64,000 nucleotides of DNA from Cytobacillus purgationiresistens (GCF_030813235.1 NZ_JAUSUB010000010.1:1-64000), one strand, 5' to 3'; counted from the stretch's first letter, positions 8,749 through 18,420 are shown. Notes: a model not told the origin generated them from the letters alone. Numbers and translations: made by a program.

Positions 8749-9897
8749 ATGGAACATTTAATTAATAAAAAAGTGAAACATATTGAGATTTCTGGGATAA
8801 GAAAGTTTTTTAATATGGTGGCTGATACGAAGGATATGGTTTCTCTAACAATTGGACAGCCTGACTTCCCAACTCCTGATCATGTTAAAGAAGCAGGAAA
8901 AAGAGCAATTGATGAAAATTTTACAAGTTATACACATAATGCCGGTGATCTAAGACTAAGAAAAGCAGCCTGTTCCTTTGTAAAAAAGAAATATCAGCTA
9001 ACGTACAATCCTGAGTCAGAGGTGATAGTCACTTCTGGAGCAAGTGAAGCGATTGATATTACCTTAAGAACAATTTTAGAAGAAGACAGTGAAGTAATCC
9101 TGCCTGGACCTGTTTATCCAGGATATGAACCCATTGTCACACTGTGTGGCGCTAAGCCTGTCTATGCCGACATTACAAAGAATCAATTTCGTATGACTGC
9201 TGAAGTGATTGAGCGGTACATAAATAATAAGACTAGATGCATTGTGCTTCCCTACCCTTCAAATCCAACTGGTGTCAGCTTAACTAAAAAAGAACTAGAG
9301 GATATCGCACAATTGGTTCGAGGAAGAGAAATATTTATTTTAGCAGATGAGATTTATAGTGAACTGGCTTTTGATCAAGCTCACACTTCCATCGCTACTA
9401 TACTTAAAGAACAAACGATTGTCATTAATGGACTATCAAAATCTCATTCAATGACCGGCTGGCGGATCGGGCTGTTGTTCGCTCCAGAAACCATTGCCAA
9501 GCATATTTTAAAAGTCCATCAGTATAATGTCACATGCGCATCTTCATTATCGCAAATGGCAGCTCTGGAAGCATTAACCATAGGAATAGATGATGCAATT
9601 CCTATGAAGCAAGAGTATATGCACCGTCGTGAATATGTGTATGATCGTTTAAAAAACATGGGGTTAGAGGTTGTAAAGCCTGATGGCGCCTTTTATTTCT
9701 TTGTAAAAATGCCTTCAGTAAACATGAATTCCTTTGACTTTGCACTGGCTCTAGTTGAAAAATCGGGAGTGGCCGTCGTACCAGGCAGTGCTTTTTCTTC
9801 CTATGGTGAAGGATATTTTAGAATCTCATTTGCTTACTCGATGGATTTATTAAAGGATGGTTTAGACCGGATAGAATCATATATACAATCAATCTAA
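8749..9897 (+). CDS. patA: PatA, class I aminotransferase (N-acetyl-diaminopimelate)
   Basis: A 382-residue fold-type I PLP enzyme. It is close to B. subtilis PatA, which converts N-acetyl-LL-2,6-diaminopimelate and its keto form in lysine/peptidoglycan precursor synthesis. Motifs: LTIGQPDFPTPDHVK, SNPTGV (~171), ADEIYSEL (~199), and the PLP lysine K231 in NGLSKSHSMTGWRIG. GTGAGGTGAAC precedes the ATG. The next gene to the left is an MFS carrier, with cheV beyond it; B. subtilis has patA-cheV. Length is normal. Confidence 0.93.
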   Translation: MEHLINKKVKHIEISGIRKFFNMVADTKDMVSLTIGQPDFPTPDHVKEAGKRAIDENFTSYTHNAGDLRLRKAACSFVKKKYQLTYNPESEVIVTSGASEAIDITLRTILEEDSEVILPGPVYPGYEPIVTLCGAKPVYADITKNQFRMTAEVIERYINNKTRCIVLPYPSNPTGVSLTKKELEDIAQLVRGREIFILADEIYSELAFDQAHTSIATILKEQTIVINGLSKSHSMTGWRIGLLFAPETIAKHILKVHQYNVTCASSLSQMAALEALTIGIDDAIPMKQEYMHRREYVYDRLKNMGLEVVKPDGAFYFFVKMPSVNMNSFDFALALVEKSGVAVVPGSAFSSYGEGYFRISFAYSMDLLKDGLDRIESYIQSI

Positions 9898-9919
9898 TAA
9901 GAAAAGCGTGGGACATATT

Positions 9920-10026
9920 GCTCACCCTAAAGACATAGCATAAGACGAGCCTTAGGGAAAGGTGTTCTTTACCTTTCTAGGAGAATTTCCCAAACCACCC
10001 GTGGGGGTAGAACGCTTGCGCTAGAC
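9920..10026. repeat. Candidate structured intergenic repeat
   Basis: A GC-richer island after patA with three possible stems: CCCTAA (9925-9930) with TTAGGG (9952-9957); GAAAGGT with ACCTTTC (about 9957-9977); and ACCACCC with GGGGGT (about 9995-10008). It ends in CGCTTGCGCTAGAC, similar in style to the 3' end of the 125-bp repeats (CAAGCTTTAGAC). No reading frame was found. It may be a single copy of a related dispersed repeat. Confidence 0.5.
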
Positions 10027-10060
10027 ATTTTATATTTATACTCCATAGCTATTATTTAAA

Positions 10061-10091
10061 GGGTGCCCATGATCCATAAAGCACCCTTTTT
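10061..10091. terminator. Terminator after patA
   Basis: GGGTGC (10061-10066) pairs with GCACCC (10081-10086), followed by five T. A-rich DNA on the left allows use by the minus-strand ykwC as well. Confidence 0.8.
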
Positions 10092-10175
10092 GAAGTAAAT
10101 CCGTTTCATGACCTTATTTATCCCGTGTGTGTCTACCTACGCTTTCTAATAGAGTAAAAAGGTTTGATAAAAAAA

Positions 10176-11048
10176 CTATCTATCCCAATATTTATACAAT
10201 GCTTGTGTACCATTGTTCTCTAGTCCTGCTTCAGCCAGGTTTCCATAAAGTTCTTTAGCAAGTGATAAGCCAGGCGTTGTCATCCCCATTGACTCAGCCT
10301 CTTGCAAGGCAATATTCATATCTTTAATAAAATGTTTGATGTAGAAACCTGGATCAAAATCTCCAGAAGTCATCCTTGGTGCTAAATTTGAAAGTGACCA
10401 GCTTCCTGCTGCTCCAGACGAAATACTTTGGAGTACTTTATTAGTATCTAATCCTGCTTTTTCTGCATAAACGATTGCTTCACATACGCCAATCATATTT
10501 GAAGCGATGGCAATTTGATTACACATTTTTGTATGCTGGCCAGACCCCGCCTTACCTTGATGAACAATATTCGTTCCTAAATGCTTTAAGATTGGCTCTA
10601 CAACAGCAAAGGCTTCACTGCTGCCGCCAACCATAATTGATAATTTCGCTTCTTTTGCTCCAATGTCTCCTCCAGAGACCGGTGCATCTAAAGCGTGAAT
10701 GCCTTTTCCAAGTGCCGCGTCCGCAATTTTCACAGCAAGTGATGGTGTAGAGGTGGTCATATCAATTAAATATGTATTTGGACGAGCATTGGCGACCAAT
10801 CCCTCTGCTCCTAAGTAAACCTCTTCAACGTCGGAAGGGTAGCCAACAATAGTGATGATTATATTCGCCGTCTCTGCTACTCTTTTGGGAGAGTCTGCCC
10901 AAGCAGCCCCAGCATCAAGAAGATCCTGAGCCTTCTCTTTCGTTCGAGAATAAACAACAAGCGAACGGCCTGCCTTTAGCAGGTTTCTGGCCATGCTTTT
11001 CCCCATGACACCTGTACCAATAAAGCCAATTTCTGTTTGATTCGTCAA
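10176..11048 (-). CDS. ykwC: YkwC, beta-hydroxyacid dehydrogenase family
   Basis: A 290-residue NAD(P)-dependent dehydrogenase of the 3-hydroxyisobutyrate dehydrogenase family. The Rossmann motif GFIGTGVMGKSMA is at the N-terminus, DAPVSGGDIGA is mid-chain, and the catalytic lysine region GSGQHTKMCNQ is near residue 170. The substrate is not known. The start is TTG at 11048, behind GAGGAGAGG; the upstream in-frame ATG would add 16 residues before the Rossmann fold and lacks a site. In B. subtilis ykwC also lies between ptsHI and patA. Confidence 0.88.
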   Translation of the reverse strand: MTNQTEIGFIGTGVMGKSMARNLLKAGRSLVVYSRTKEKAQDLLDAGAAWADSPKRVAETANIIITIVGYPSDVEEVYLGAEGLVANARPNTYLIDMTTSTPSLAVKIADAALGKGIHALDAPVSGGDIGAKEAKLSIMVGGSSEAFAVVEPILKHLGTNIVHQGKAGSGQHTKMCNQIAIASNMIGVCEAIVYAEKAGLDTNKVLQSISSGAAGSWSLSNLAPRMTSGDFDPGFYIKHFIKDMNIALQEAESMGMTTPGLSLAKELYGNLAEAGLENNGTQALYKYWDR

Positions 11049-11219
11049 TCTGTTCCTCTCCTCTTCAATCAAAATATATCTGAATATTACTATCAATTTA
11101 TTCTAGCACTTCTTTTTTTACTTTTAAAGAGAGGATACCTGCTGCAAAATTATGAAACAAAGAAAGCATGACAAAACAAATAGACCAACATTAAGTATGA
11201 AGGTCTATCAGTACTAATT

Positions 11220-11684
11220 TTATATTTGTGATGAGAAATGAGTTAAAAACCCTTTAGCAACTACATGCTCATCATTTAACAGCTCTACTGACACCGCCTC
11301 ATCATTGACAATCATCTTCTCAATATCAAAAACATGTAAATCATTTTGCAAAGGAATTGGCTCCATATAAATGAATATTTCTTTATCCTTTACCGGTTCA
11401 ATGAATTCCGCCGTATTGCCTTTTTCACTTCCGTATATGATTTCATTTGTCCCAAGGGCATCGGCTAATTCCTGATTATGTATAGATACTCTTACTTGGT
11501 ATTTTTCATCTTGTAATAAAATCTTTTCGTTAAGCTTAAACCTAAACTGCAATTCGTTTGTTTTAGTTAATAGCGCATCGGCATGTCGATTGACAATTGA
11601 CTGTTGATTTCCTCCAGTCCCACAGCTTGCGAGCAAAATAAGTAATAAAGAGATACATAGGATAAGTAATCTTTTACCTTTCAT
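11220..11684 (-). CDS. Lipoprotein of unknown function
   Basis: A 154-residue protein with a lipoprotein signal: KGKR, a hydrophobic core, and lipobox LASC with the cysteine near residue 21. The mature part is hydrophilic with a beta-rich look (KYQVRVSIHNQEL; VNDEAVSVELLNDEHVV). It should be diacylglyceryl-anchored on the outer face of the membrane. The ATG at 11684 sits 7 bases after AAGGAGG; the TTG two codons upstream is too close to that site. I do not recognise a family. Confidence 0.8.
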   Translation of the reverse strand: MKGKRLLILCISLLLILLASCGTGGNQQSIVNRHADALLTKTNELQFRFKLNEKILLQDEKYQVRVSIHNQELADALGTNEIIYGSEKGNTAEFIEPVKDKEIFIYMEPIPLQNDLHVFDIEKMIVNDEAVSVELLNDEHVVAKGFLTHFSSQI

Positions 11685-11870
11685 ATTCAAACCTCCTTAC
11701 CCATAACTTCTCCTATTATCCAAAGATTTAAACCTATTTTTTGGAAAATCAACAAATATGCACCAGAAAAGATATCATTTTTAACTTTTTCTCATGTTTT
11801 AATCTATACGGATCCAGTATTAAATTTACTACATGACGTAAGCCAATCATCCCCCGTTTGCAAAGAGGCA

Positions 11871-11896
11871 AAAAAAAAAACTAGCCAATGGCTAGC
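11871..11896 (-). terminator. Terminator downstream of ptsI
   Basis: GCTAGCC/GGCTAG stem (11881-11896 on the plus strand). The minus strand continues into ten T. It lies about 90 bases after the ptsI stop. I see nothing else in the 300-base gap 11685-11987. Confidence 0.85.
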
Positions 11897-11987
11897 TTAA
11901 AGGGGAAAATGAGAATGATTTAGCTGACTTAAGGCTTCTTAAGTGCTTACTGTAGAATTACCCGCACTTTATTGATTTAAAACCTAA

Positions 11988-13706
11988 TTAATCACTTTTA
12001 TTTAAAAAGTTTTCTAGAACTTGTTCAACCTCTGCTGCATTTGGCAAATTTAACACTTTATCGATCATATGCTGAATATCTTGCATCCGCAAATCCCTTA
12101 TATGGGCACGCGTGTTTATAATCGATGAAGAGTGAACTGAAAATTCATCTAAACCCATTCCAACTAACAGTGGAATCGCTACTTTATTCTCAGCCATATC
12201 TCCACAAATACTTACCCATTTTCCCTCTTGATGTGCGTAATCAATCACTCTTTTTATCAACCGAAGAATCGCAGGATGATAGGGTTGATAAAGATAGGAA
12301 ACCTGTTCATTCATACGGTCGGCTGCGAGCGTATATTGAATGAGATCGTTTGTGCCTATACTAAAAAAATCCGCTTCCTTAGCAAACGATTCAACCATTA
12401 AAGCAGTGGAAGGGATTTCAACCATCATACCTAACTCAATGTTACCCACTGTTATTCCTTCTTCAACTAGCTTTCGTTTCTCTTCTTCAAACATGGCTTT
12501 TCCTTGACGGAATTCCTCAATCACAGCAACCATTGGAAACATGATTTTCAAATTCCCAAAGGCGCTGGCACGTAATAGCGCACGTAACTGTGTGCGCAAG
12601 ATTGTTTGTTCACCTAAGCAAAAACGAATCCCCCTGAAACCTAGAAAAGGATTCATTTCTTTTGAAAGATGTAAATAAGGAAGCTCCTTATCACCGCCAA
12701 TATCAATGGTACGAACAATCACTGGCTTCCCTTCCATTGCCTGGAGAACTGTCTTATATGCTTCAAACTGCTCGTCTTCTAGAGGCAGCCGTTTTTTTTC
12801 CATAAATAAGAACTCTGTACGGAATAGACCGATGCCTTCTCCGCCCTTGCGGATCACTTCCCTCGCTTCATCTACACTTCCTATATTGCCAACAACGGAA
12901 AAAGCGTGACCATCACCAGATACAGTCTTCTCCTGAATGAGCCAATCTAGATTAGATTGGTTCTGTTTCTCTAATTGCTGCAGCTTTTCATATTCTGCAA
13001 TCACTTCTGGTGTTGGATTAATATGTACTAAGCCTTTATTTCCATCCAAAATGATACAATCACCATTTTCAATATCTTGAAAGGCCGTTTTTGCACCAAC
13101 CACTGCAGGGATATTCATTGAACGGGCAAGAATGGCGGAATGTGAGGTTTTACCGCCGATATTAGTGACAAAGCCTTTGACTAATTGTGAATTCAATTGC
13201 GCTGTATGAGAAGGCGTCAAATCATCTGAAATGATAATGACTTCCTCTGCTATCATACTCGGGTTATGTATCGGAATCCCCAAAAGATGAGATTGAATCC
13301 TGTTCGTAATATCACGAATATCGGCGGCACGTTCTCTCAAATAAATATTATCAACACTCTCTAACATATTGATAAATCGATCTGTTTCCTCCATAATAGC
13401 AAACTCAGCGTTTACATGAAGGTGGGTGATCTTCTCCTCGACCGCGATAATTAATTCAGGGTCAGCTAAAACAAGGAGCTGAGCATCAAGAATAGCTGCT
13501 TGATTCGTTCCTAGCTCTTCATCTGCATAGTCGCGTATCATCTCAAGCTCACCTTTTGCAGAGAATAAAGCATCATGAAATCTTTTCTTTTCTTCTTCAC
13601 TATCCCTCACTCTTTTTTTCTCTATAGAAAAATGATGAGTTTCTAGGCGAAAAGCTTTTGCTATGGCTATTCCATCTGATGCTGCAATCCCTTGAAGAAA
13701 GCTCAT
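11988..13706 (-). CDS. ptsI: PTS enzyme I
   Basis: A 572-residue phosphoenolpyruvate-protein phosphotransferase. It takes phosphate from PEP onto His189 (GGKTSHSAILAR) and passes it to HPr, the first step of all PTS sugar uptake. The PEP-binding C-terminal barrel shows GIGLFRTEFLFM, GDKELPYL and SIGTNDLIQYTLAADR. Length is normal for Firmicutes. Its ATG overlaps the ptsH stop by one base (TAATG), so translation is coupled. No ptsG lies upstream, unlike the B. subtilis ptsGHI arrangement. Confidence 0.97.
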   Translation of the reverse strand: MSFLQGIAASDGIAIAKAFRLETHHFSIEKKRVRDSEEEKKRFHDALFSAKGELEMIRDYADEELGTNQAAILDAQLLVLADPELIIAVEEKITHLHVNAEFAIMEETDRFINMLESVDNIYLRERAADIRDITNRIQSHLLGIPIHNPSMIAEEVIIISDDLTPSHTAQLNSQLVKGFVTNIGGKTSHSAILARSMNIPAVVGAKTAFQDIENGDCIILDGNKGLVHINPTPEVIAEYEKLQQLEKQNQSNLDWLIQEKTVSGDGHAFSVVGNIGSVDEAREVIRKGGEGIGLFRTEFLFMEKKRLPLEDEQFEAYKTVLQAMEGKPVIVRTIDIGGDKELPYLHLSKEMNPFLGFRGIRFCLGEQTILRTQLRALLRASAFGNLKIMFPMVAVIEEFRQGKAMFEEEKRKLVEEGITVGNIELGMMVEIPSTALMVESFAKEADFFSIGTNDLIQYTLAADRMNEQVSYLYQPYHPAILRLIKRVIDYAHQEGKWVSICGDMAENKVAIPLLVGMGLDEFSVHSSSIINTRAHIRDLRMQDIQHMIDKVLNLPNAAEVEQVLENFLNKSD

Positions 13707-13972
13707 TATTCTGCTAAACCTTCCTTACTTAACATTTGTTGCAAATGTTCCATTGCAGCCTCTTGATCATTGCCCTCTGTTGATATTTTAATATTTGCAC
13801 CTTTTCCAACTGCCAATGACATGACACCCATGATCGATTTCAAATTCACTTTTCTCCCTTTATACTCCAATTGAACATCTGAAGTAAAGCGGCCCGCAGC
13901 TTGGACTAACTGTGTTGCAGGACGCGCATGAATACCTGTATCTGATATAACTGTAAATTCTTTTTCAATCAT
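13706..13972 (-). CDS. ptsH: HPr phosphocarrier protein
   Basis: An 88-residue HPr. His15 in GIHARPAT is the phosphate relay residue. Ser46 in [11 protein letters not shown] is the HPr kinase site used in CcpA-dependent catabolite control. It carries phosphate from enzyme I to sugar-specific EIIA domains. AAAGGAG precedes the ATG. It is first in a two-gene operon with ptsI. The upstream 106 bases should hold the promoter; a TTGAAG box is visible near 14040 on the minus strand but I could not fix a convincing -10. Confidence 0.97.
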   Translation of the reverse strand: MIEKEFTVISDTGIHARPATQLVQAAGRFTSDVQLEYKGRKVNLKSIMGVMSLAVGKGANIKISTEGNDQEAAMEHLQQMLSKEGLAE

Positions 13973-14078
13973 TTAAATCATTCTCCTTTATTTCATGTAA
14001 AATTATTATGTTTTCCATTAGAATAACATAAAGAAAGGCTTCAATAATAAATGAATCTACTTTAATAGACTAATTTTT

Positions 14079-15320
14079 TTAATTCCTATCCTTTTCCCTA
14101 TCTTTTTTCCACTCTTTCTCCTCTTTCTTTTGCCTTTTATGCAGTACCTTCATTTCACCTTTTAACTCTTTCATGCCATTAAAAAATATAGCCTCTTCGC
14201 TTATTTCAGCCTTTAAGCTTCCATATCGTACTTTTTCATATATTTCATTTATATGATTATTATTCTGCAGCCCTATCCGATTCATCCATTCGGGAAATGT
14301 TTCTTGAGGTTTTCTTCCTAATTTTAACTTTTCAGCCAATCGCTCAAAATGGTAAACCTCTTTACGTACCTTGTGTTCTGGAACATATTTTTTCCTATTT
14401 AAAAATGCAGATTCATCAAATATAGGATGTAATGTGCTCATTTGATAAGTTTGTTCATTGGCTATCAAATCGATTTTACCTTCATTATGACGGCGGTATA
14501 AATAGATACTAAACAAAAGTAGGGCGACGATTGTAATAATAGAAAATAGGATAGCCGGATCAAGCAACGTCTCTTGATTAAGGCTTTTCACATATTCCTC
14601 CAAAGTTTCCTCTTCGTCTACTACCTCCGGAACCGGTGCTAGGAGCTCAGGAGTTAGGTCTAGATTTTCGAATATATCAAAGGCAGGAGAAATAACTGTT
14701 GAAATTAACCAAACGCCCATTTGCAGAACTTTAAAGAAAAGCCACTTTAACAGATTCACACTTCCCGCAATTAATAATCCTGTTCCGATAATAGCTCCGA
14801 TAGTCGTGAAGAAATACAAAGCATATCGCTTTTTCTCTATATGATCCGCCCTTACATTCAACCATCGAATAAAAAAGCTGCCGATTAAGATAAACATACT
14901 TTGTACAATCATAAAAAGAACGATCCGTTGAATGTCCATTTCCGTTTTAACATAAGGAAATATTAAGAGGCCAACCCCTGCAATCAATGTTATTAACAGC
15001 ATAGCTCCCGCAGAATTGCTTTGGAATTCTTTAAAGTGCACCAGACCTCTCCAAAAAATCAGAACCGCTATCAACATTAAAAATGCAAATGATAAATGAG
15101 AAAAATAGACATATACTATGATAATAGGCAATACAGCAGATAAGTACATCGCTTTACCTTTATCATGATACTTTAATAAAAGCATTATGATAAGAATGGC
15201 TGCACTTATAGAAATAATGAAATATTCTGCCAGGATCTGCGGGTAAAATGGTAAAATGACCAAACCGCCAAATATCACTTCAATAAAAATCAAATAAAAC
15301 ATAGTCCATGCTTTCTTCAT
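14079..15320 (-). CDS. Multi-pass membrane protein with DUF4129-like C-terminus
   Basis: A 413-residue protein with about nine hydrophobic segments in residues 1-270. A cytosolic tail follows with the feature RLAEKLKLGRKPQETFPEWMNRIG, typical of DUF4129 tails that follow transglutaminase-like domains. No transglutaminase catalytic Cys/His/Asp set is visible, so this looks like the membrane and tail parts without the enzyme. It is the last gene of a tightly coupled operon (one-base overlap with the DUF58 gene). Such MoxR-DUF58-membrane operons are thought to act at the cell envelope; the exact role is unknown. Confidence 0.75.
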   Translation of the reverse strand: MKKAWTMFYLIFIEVIFGGLVILPFYPQILAEYFIISISAAILIIMLLLKYHDKGKAMYLSAVLPIIIVYVYFSHLSFAFLMLIAVLIFWRGLVHFKEFQSNSAGAMLLITLIAGVGLLIFPYVKTEMDIQRIVLFMIVQSMFILIGSFFIRWLNVRADHIEKKRYALYFFTTIGAIIGTGLLIAGSVNLLKWLFFKVLQMGVWLISTVISPAFDIFENLDLTPELLAPVPEVVDEEETLEEYVKSLNQETLLDPAILFSIITIVALLLFSIYLYRRHNEGKIDLIANEQTYQMSTLHPIFDESAFLNRKKYVPEHKVRKEVYHFERLAEKLKLGRKPQETFPEWMNRIGLQNNNHINEIYEKVRYGSLKAEISEEAIFFNGMKELKGEMKVLHKRQKKEEKEWKKDREKDRN

Positions 15321-16516
15321 TAAGCATGCACATCCTTTACAGTGAGAGACAGCTGCCCTATTGTCGCTGTTTGATTATTCGTATGAAGCTGAAATAAGGA
15401 AGCGCCATTTTTTTGAATCTTATCCAACAAGTTCTGTGCTTTCGGCTGTTTCTGTCCACCATGTAAAAAATATGGCTGGCGCGGTAGATGACGAGCATAA
15501 AAAGAGAGCATTTTATCATAAGGATAAATAGAGCCGTGACGATCGGCAACCGCCAGCATTTCAAGTACTTTTTGCAGATGCTCTTTCCCTTTTCCAAATG
15601 GAATATATAAGAAGGGGGTACTGCTATTCACACGAAGGTTCACGCAAATAGAATAAGAAATATCATTCTTTTGAAAAAAATAAGCAAGTTCTGCGGCACT
15701 GCTTATGAGCTCCTCCATTTGTTTGGAAACAGAATGAGAGACTGAGATATTCAAGGAAATATTCCAGCCTTTCTCTGCTGTATGGTCATATATCTTTGTC
15801 TGGAGCTGTTGGTTTCTCGCACTTGCTTTCCAATGAATACGATTGAAGCTATCTGAATAAACGTAATTTCTAGTGCCTGCAGGAGACAAATGATCTTCAA
15901 ATAATGATTGCGAAGCTTGGCTATCACCTGGACGATTCGAATTCATTATCTTTTTGTTCATAACTGGAATCGTCACGGGATACACAAGCACCTCTTGTTT
16001 AGTCAAATATTTGTATTGTAAAATAGCCTCTCCTAATCCGAAGAAATGTGGAATATGCAACTCAATTTTGCGTATTTTTGCCAGCCCGCGCTTATTTGCT
16101 ATAAAGGGAAGCCTAATTTCTTTTCTTTGTTTATAATTAATAGAAAAAGGAATATTCATCTCATAATTTGCTTGCCGCTCTTCAATTCTTTTATCTTCAG
16201 GTGAAACAACATCATTATAGAAAATTCTGAGCTCCCCATTCATCACAGGCAACCCTCTATTCTCGAAAGTTAAAAGCCATTCACCACGATCATTGGTGAA
16301 AAGCTTTGTTCTTGTTTTTTCATTGATCAATATTAACTTATCACCTACCCTCTTAAGGTAAAGCATATTTGCATAAATCAATAAAAGGATGAAAACAGCT
16401 GTAAAAAACACAACCGTTAATTTAAAATAGAAACTGGCAAGAAGTAGAATAGTTGCAATAATTGTTGACACAGACAAGTATTGATCCTCTAAGATCTCCT
16501 TTCTCCACATATTCAT
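15320..16516 (-). CDS. DUF58 domain protein
   Basis: A 398-residue protein. Two hydrophobic segments (about 15-50) are followed by a beta-rich region and the DUF58 signature SDSFNRIHWKASARNQQLQTKIYDH near residue 225. DUF58 proteins have a von Willebrand A-like fold and are nearly always paired with MoxR ATPases. It overlaps both neighbours by one base, so the three products are made together. The B. subtilis counterpart is probably YeaD. Confidence 0.85.
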   Translation of the reverse strand: MNMWRKEILEDQYLSVSTIIATILLLASFYFKLTVVFFTAVFILLLIYANMLYLKRVGDKLILINEKTRTKLFTNDRGEWLLTFENRGLPVMNGELRIFYNDVVSPEDKRIEERQANYEMNIPFSINYKQRKEIRLPFIANKRGLAKIRKIELHIPHFFGLGEAILQYKYLTKQEVLVYPVTIPVMNKKIMNSNRPGDSQASQSLFEDHLSPAGTRNYVYSDSFNRIHWKASARNQQLQTKIYDHTAEKGWNISLNISVSHSVSKQMEELISSAAELAYFFQKNDISYSICVNLRVNSSTPFLYIPFGKGKEHLQKVLEMLAVADRHGSIYPYDKMLSFYARHLPRQPYFLHGGQKQPKAQNLLDKIQKNGASLFQLHTNNQTATIGQLSLTVKDVHA

Positions 16517-17454
16517 TAGATATGACCTGATTCAACTGGAACCGGAATCGTATCAAGCAATTCCTGAAGGACCAATTCCGCCCGCTTTGTTAATGACGCC
16601 TCCGTGGATAAATAAATTCTATGGGCAAGAACATAAGGAACCATCGTCTTAATGTCCTCAGGAATCATGTAATTTCTACCGGCAAAATAAGCCTTTCCTT
16701 GGGCAGATCTTATTAGAGCTAACGTGCCTCTTGGACTTACTCCAAGCTCAATATCTCCATAATCCCTTGTAGCCCTTACAATATCCAGTACGTAATTTTC
16801 AATGGCATCGTTCATTTTAATACTTAAAACCGCCTCTTTCATTCCCTGAAGCTCTTCCAGCTCAATTACAGTTTGTACCTCTGGTTTTGCTAATAGATTA
16901 TTATGTATTTGAATGATCATCTTTTCCTCTTGCAAGGATGGGTAGTTCATATCCAATTTTATAAAAAATCGATCCAATTGTGCAGCTGGCAACGGGAAGG
17001 TTCCTTGCTGCGACTCAACTGGGTTTTGGGTTGCAATGACCATAAAGGGATCGCTTACTTCAATCGTATGGCCGTCAATTGTTACCTGCCGTTCTTCCAT
17101 AACCTCTAATAAACTCGATTGAGTTCTAGGTGTAGCACGATTAATTTCATCTGCCAACACTATATTTGCTACTATTGGCCCAGGACGCAATTCGAATTCT
17201 AGTCTTTTCGGATTAAAAAACTGAATGCCAGTTACATCACTCGGCAACACATCTGGTGTAAATTGAACTCTTGAAAACTTACCATTTATCGCTTTGGCAA
17301 AAGATTTAGCAAGCATCGTCTTCCCGGTTCCTGGTACACTCTCTAATAGTACATGCCCATTAAATAATAAGGCGATTGTCAAAAGTTCAACTTCCTTGTC
17401 CTTACCTGACATCACCTTGCTGATTTCTTCTTGCAACTTCAATAATGGTCCCAT
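16516..17454 (-). CDS. MoxR-family AAA+ ATPase
   Basis: A 312-residue AAA+ ATPase. Walker A is VPGTGKT (~40-46), Walker B is LADEINR (~105), followed by sensor 1 ATQNP. The C-terminal lid helices contain GVSPRGTLAL. MoxR ATPases act as chaperones for von Willebrand A-type partners; the coupled DUF58 gene is the likely partner. The start follows GGGAGGG. It is first in the three-gene operon. The B. subtilis relative would be YeaC. Confidence 0.92.
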   Translation of the reverse strand: MGPLLKLQEEISKVMSGKDKEVELLTIALLFNGHVLLESVPGTGKTMLAKSFAKAINGKFSRVQFTPDVLPSDVTGIQFFNPKRLEFELRPGPIVANIVLADEINRATPRTQSSLLEVMEERQVTIDGHTIEVSDPFMVIATQNPVESQQGTFPLPAAQLDRFFIKLDMNYPSLQEEKMIIQIHNNLLAKPEVQTVIELEELQGMKEAVLSIKMNDAIENYVLDIVRATRDYGDIELGVSPRGTLALIRSAQGKAYFAGRNYMIPEDIKTMVPYVLAHRIYLSTEASLTKRAELVLQELLDTIPVPVESGHI

Positions 17455-17563
17455 AGACCCTCCCTGTAATCATTTTTATAATATTCTAATTTTGTATTTT
17501 ATAATTTTACTAAAGAGTGAGGTAGCTTACAATCTTTCCCTAGAAAAAAATGCAAATAAAATG

Positions 17564-17608
17564 AAAAAAGCTGGAAATCAGGTCTCCTTACGACTGACCT
17601 TCCCAGCT
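17564..17608 (-). terminator. Terminator of the 17627 gene
   Basis: AGCTGG (17569-17574) pairs with CCAGCT (17603-17608), with an inner GGTC/GACC stem. The minus strand then runs into six T. Confidence 0.75.
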
Positions 17609-17626
17609 CTCACTCACTGAACCTTA

Positions 17627-17821
17627 TTAACTTCTTGCCGTTTCTATGTATTGATATAAAACATCTCCCCCACGAAGGGCAATACCACGAAAATGCTTAA
17701 AATCTTTGCGATTCACTATCACTTTCCTAAATTCTAAAAAATCATCCTTTTTTACAAAGTATTCCGATATATCGTCATTTTTCAACTTATCAAGTATCTC
17801 ATTTACCATCGATTCGTTCAT
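17627..17821 (-). CDS. Small conserved hypothetical protein
   Basis: A 64-residue hydrophilic protein starting MNESMVNEILDKLK. The ATG at 17821 has AAAAGGTGT five bases upstream; an in-frame ATG 27 bases earlier lacks a site. It is mixed in charge, with no membrane segment or cysteine. The C-terminal half (FRKVIVNRKDFKHFRGIALRGGDVLYQY) looks like a compact beta/alpha unit. I do not recognise a family. It is monocistronic with its own terminator. Confidence 0.7.
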   Translation of the reverse strand: MNESMVNEILDKLKNDDISEYFVKKDDFLEFRKVIVNRKDFKHFRGIALRGGDVLYQYIETARS

Positions 17822-18013
17822 AAGCCACACCTTTTTATGATTTTTCAAATATCTATTTGCTTCAATTTATTATTGTAACTAAACTTACTCTGATTTCCAA
17901 GGAAATATACTTTAAGAATAAACTAATTAAATAGATAAAATTCTTTACGAATACATTTTTTTAGTGCAAAATGGTTATTAACAAAAAAAATGGGAAGAAA
18001 AGGGGAATAACGA

Positions 18014-18196
18014 TTGAAGAAGGCTGAGATTGGTAATATCATTGAATTTCGCGAAGGACTTCGCGGCATCGTTGAAAAGGTAAACGAAAATTCAGTTATT
18101 GTAGATTTAAGCTATATGGATAATTATCGTGATTTAGAGCTTGAGCACAGAACAGTTGTTAATCACAAAAATTATAAAATTATTCAAGAAAAATAA
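18014..18196 (+). CDS. ykvS: YkvS family protein (DUF2187)
   Basis: A 60-residue protein that resembles YkvS: EIGNIIEFREGLRGIVEKVNENSVIVDLSYMDNY, then TVVNHKNYKI. DUF2187 proteins have an SH3-like small barrel and no known role. The start is TTG at 18014 behind AAAAGGGGAAT. The gene is followed by a strong terminator. Confidence 0.85.
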   Translation: MKKAEIGNIIEFREGLRGIVEKVNENSVIVDLSYMDNYRDLELEHRTVVNHKNYKIIQEK

Positions 18197-18243
18197 TTTT
18201 TATAGTTGTCTCCTTTCTCTCAGATATTACGATATTAACCCTT

Positions 18244-18271
18244 AAAAGCAGCACACAAATGCTGCTTTTTT
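18244..18271 (+). terminator. Terminator of ykvS
   Basis: AAAAGCAGC (18244-18252) pairs with GCTGCTTTT (18261-18269), followed by more T. Confidence 0.9.
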
Positions 18272-18420
18272 ACTTTTAATTAAATAAAACTCTCATTTGA
18301 TTTCTCTTCAAGTATTCTGTAAATAAATTTGAAGAGATTGTGCCAAGTCATAACAATATATACATTTTACACCGCTTTTTTGGTAAAATAGGTTTGGCTT
18401 GTATGAAAGGAGTTTATTTA

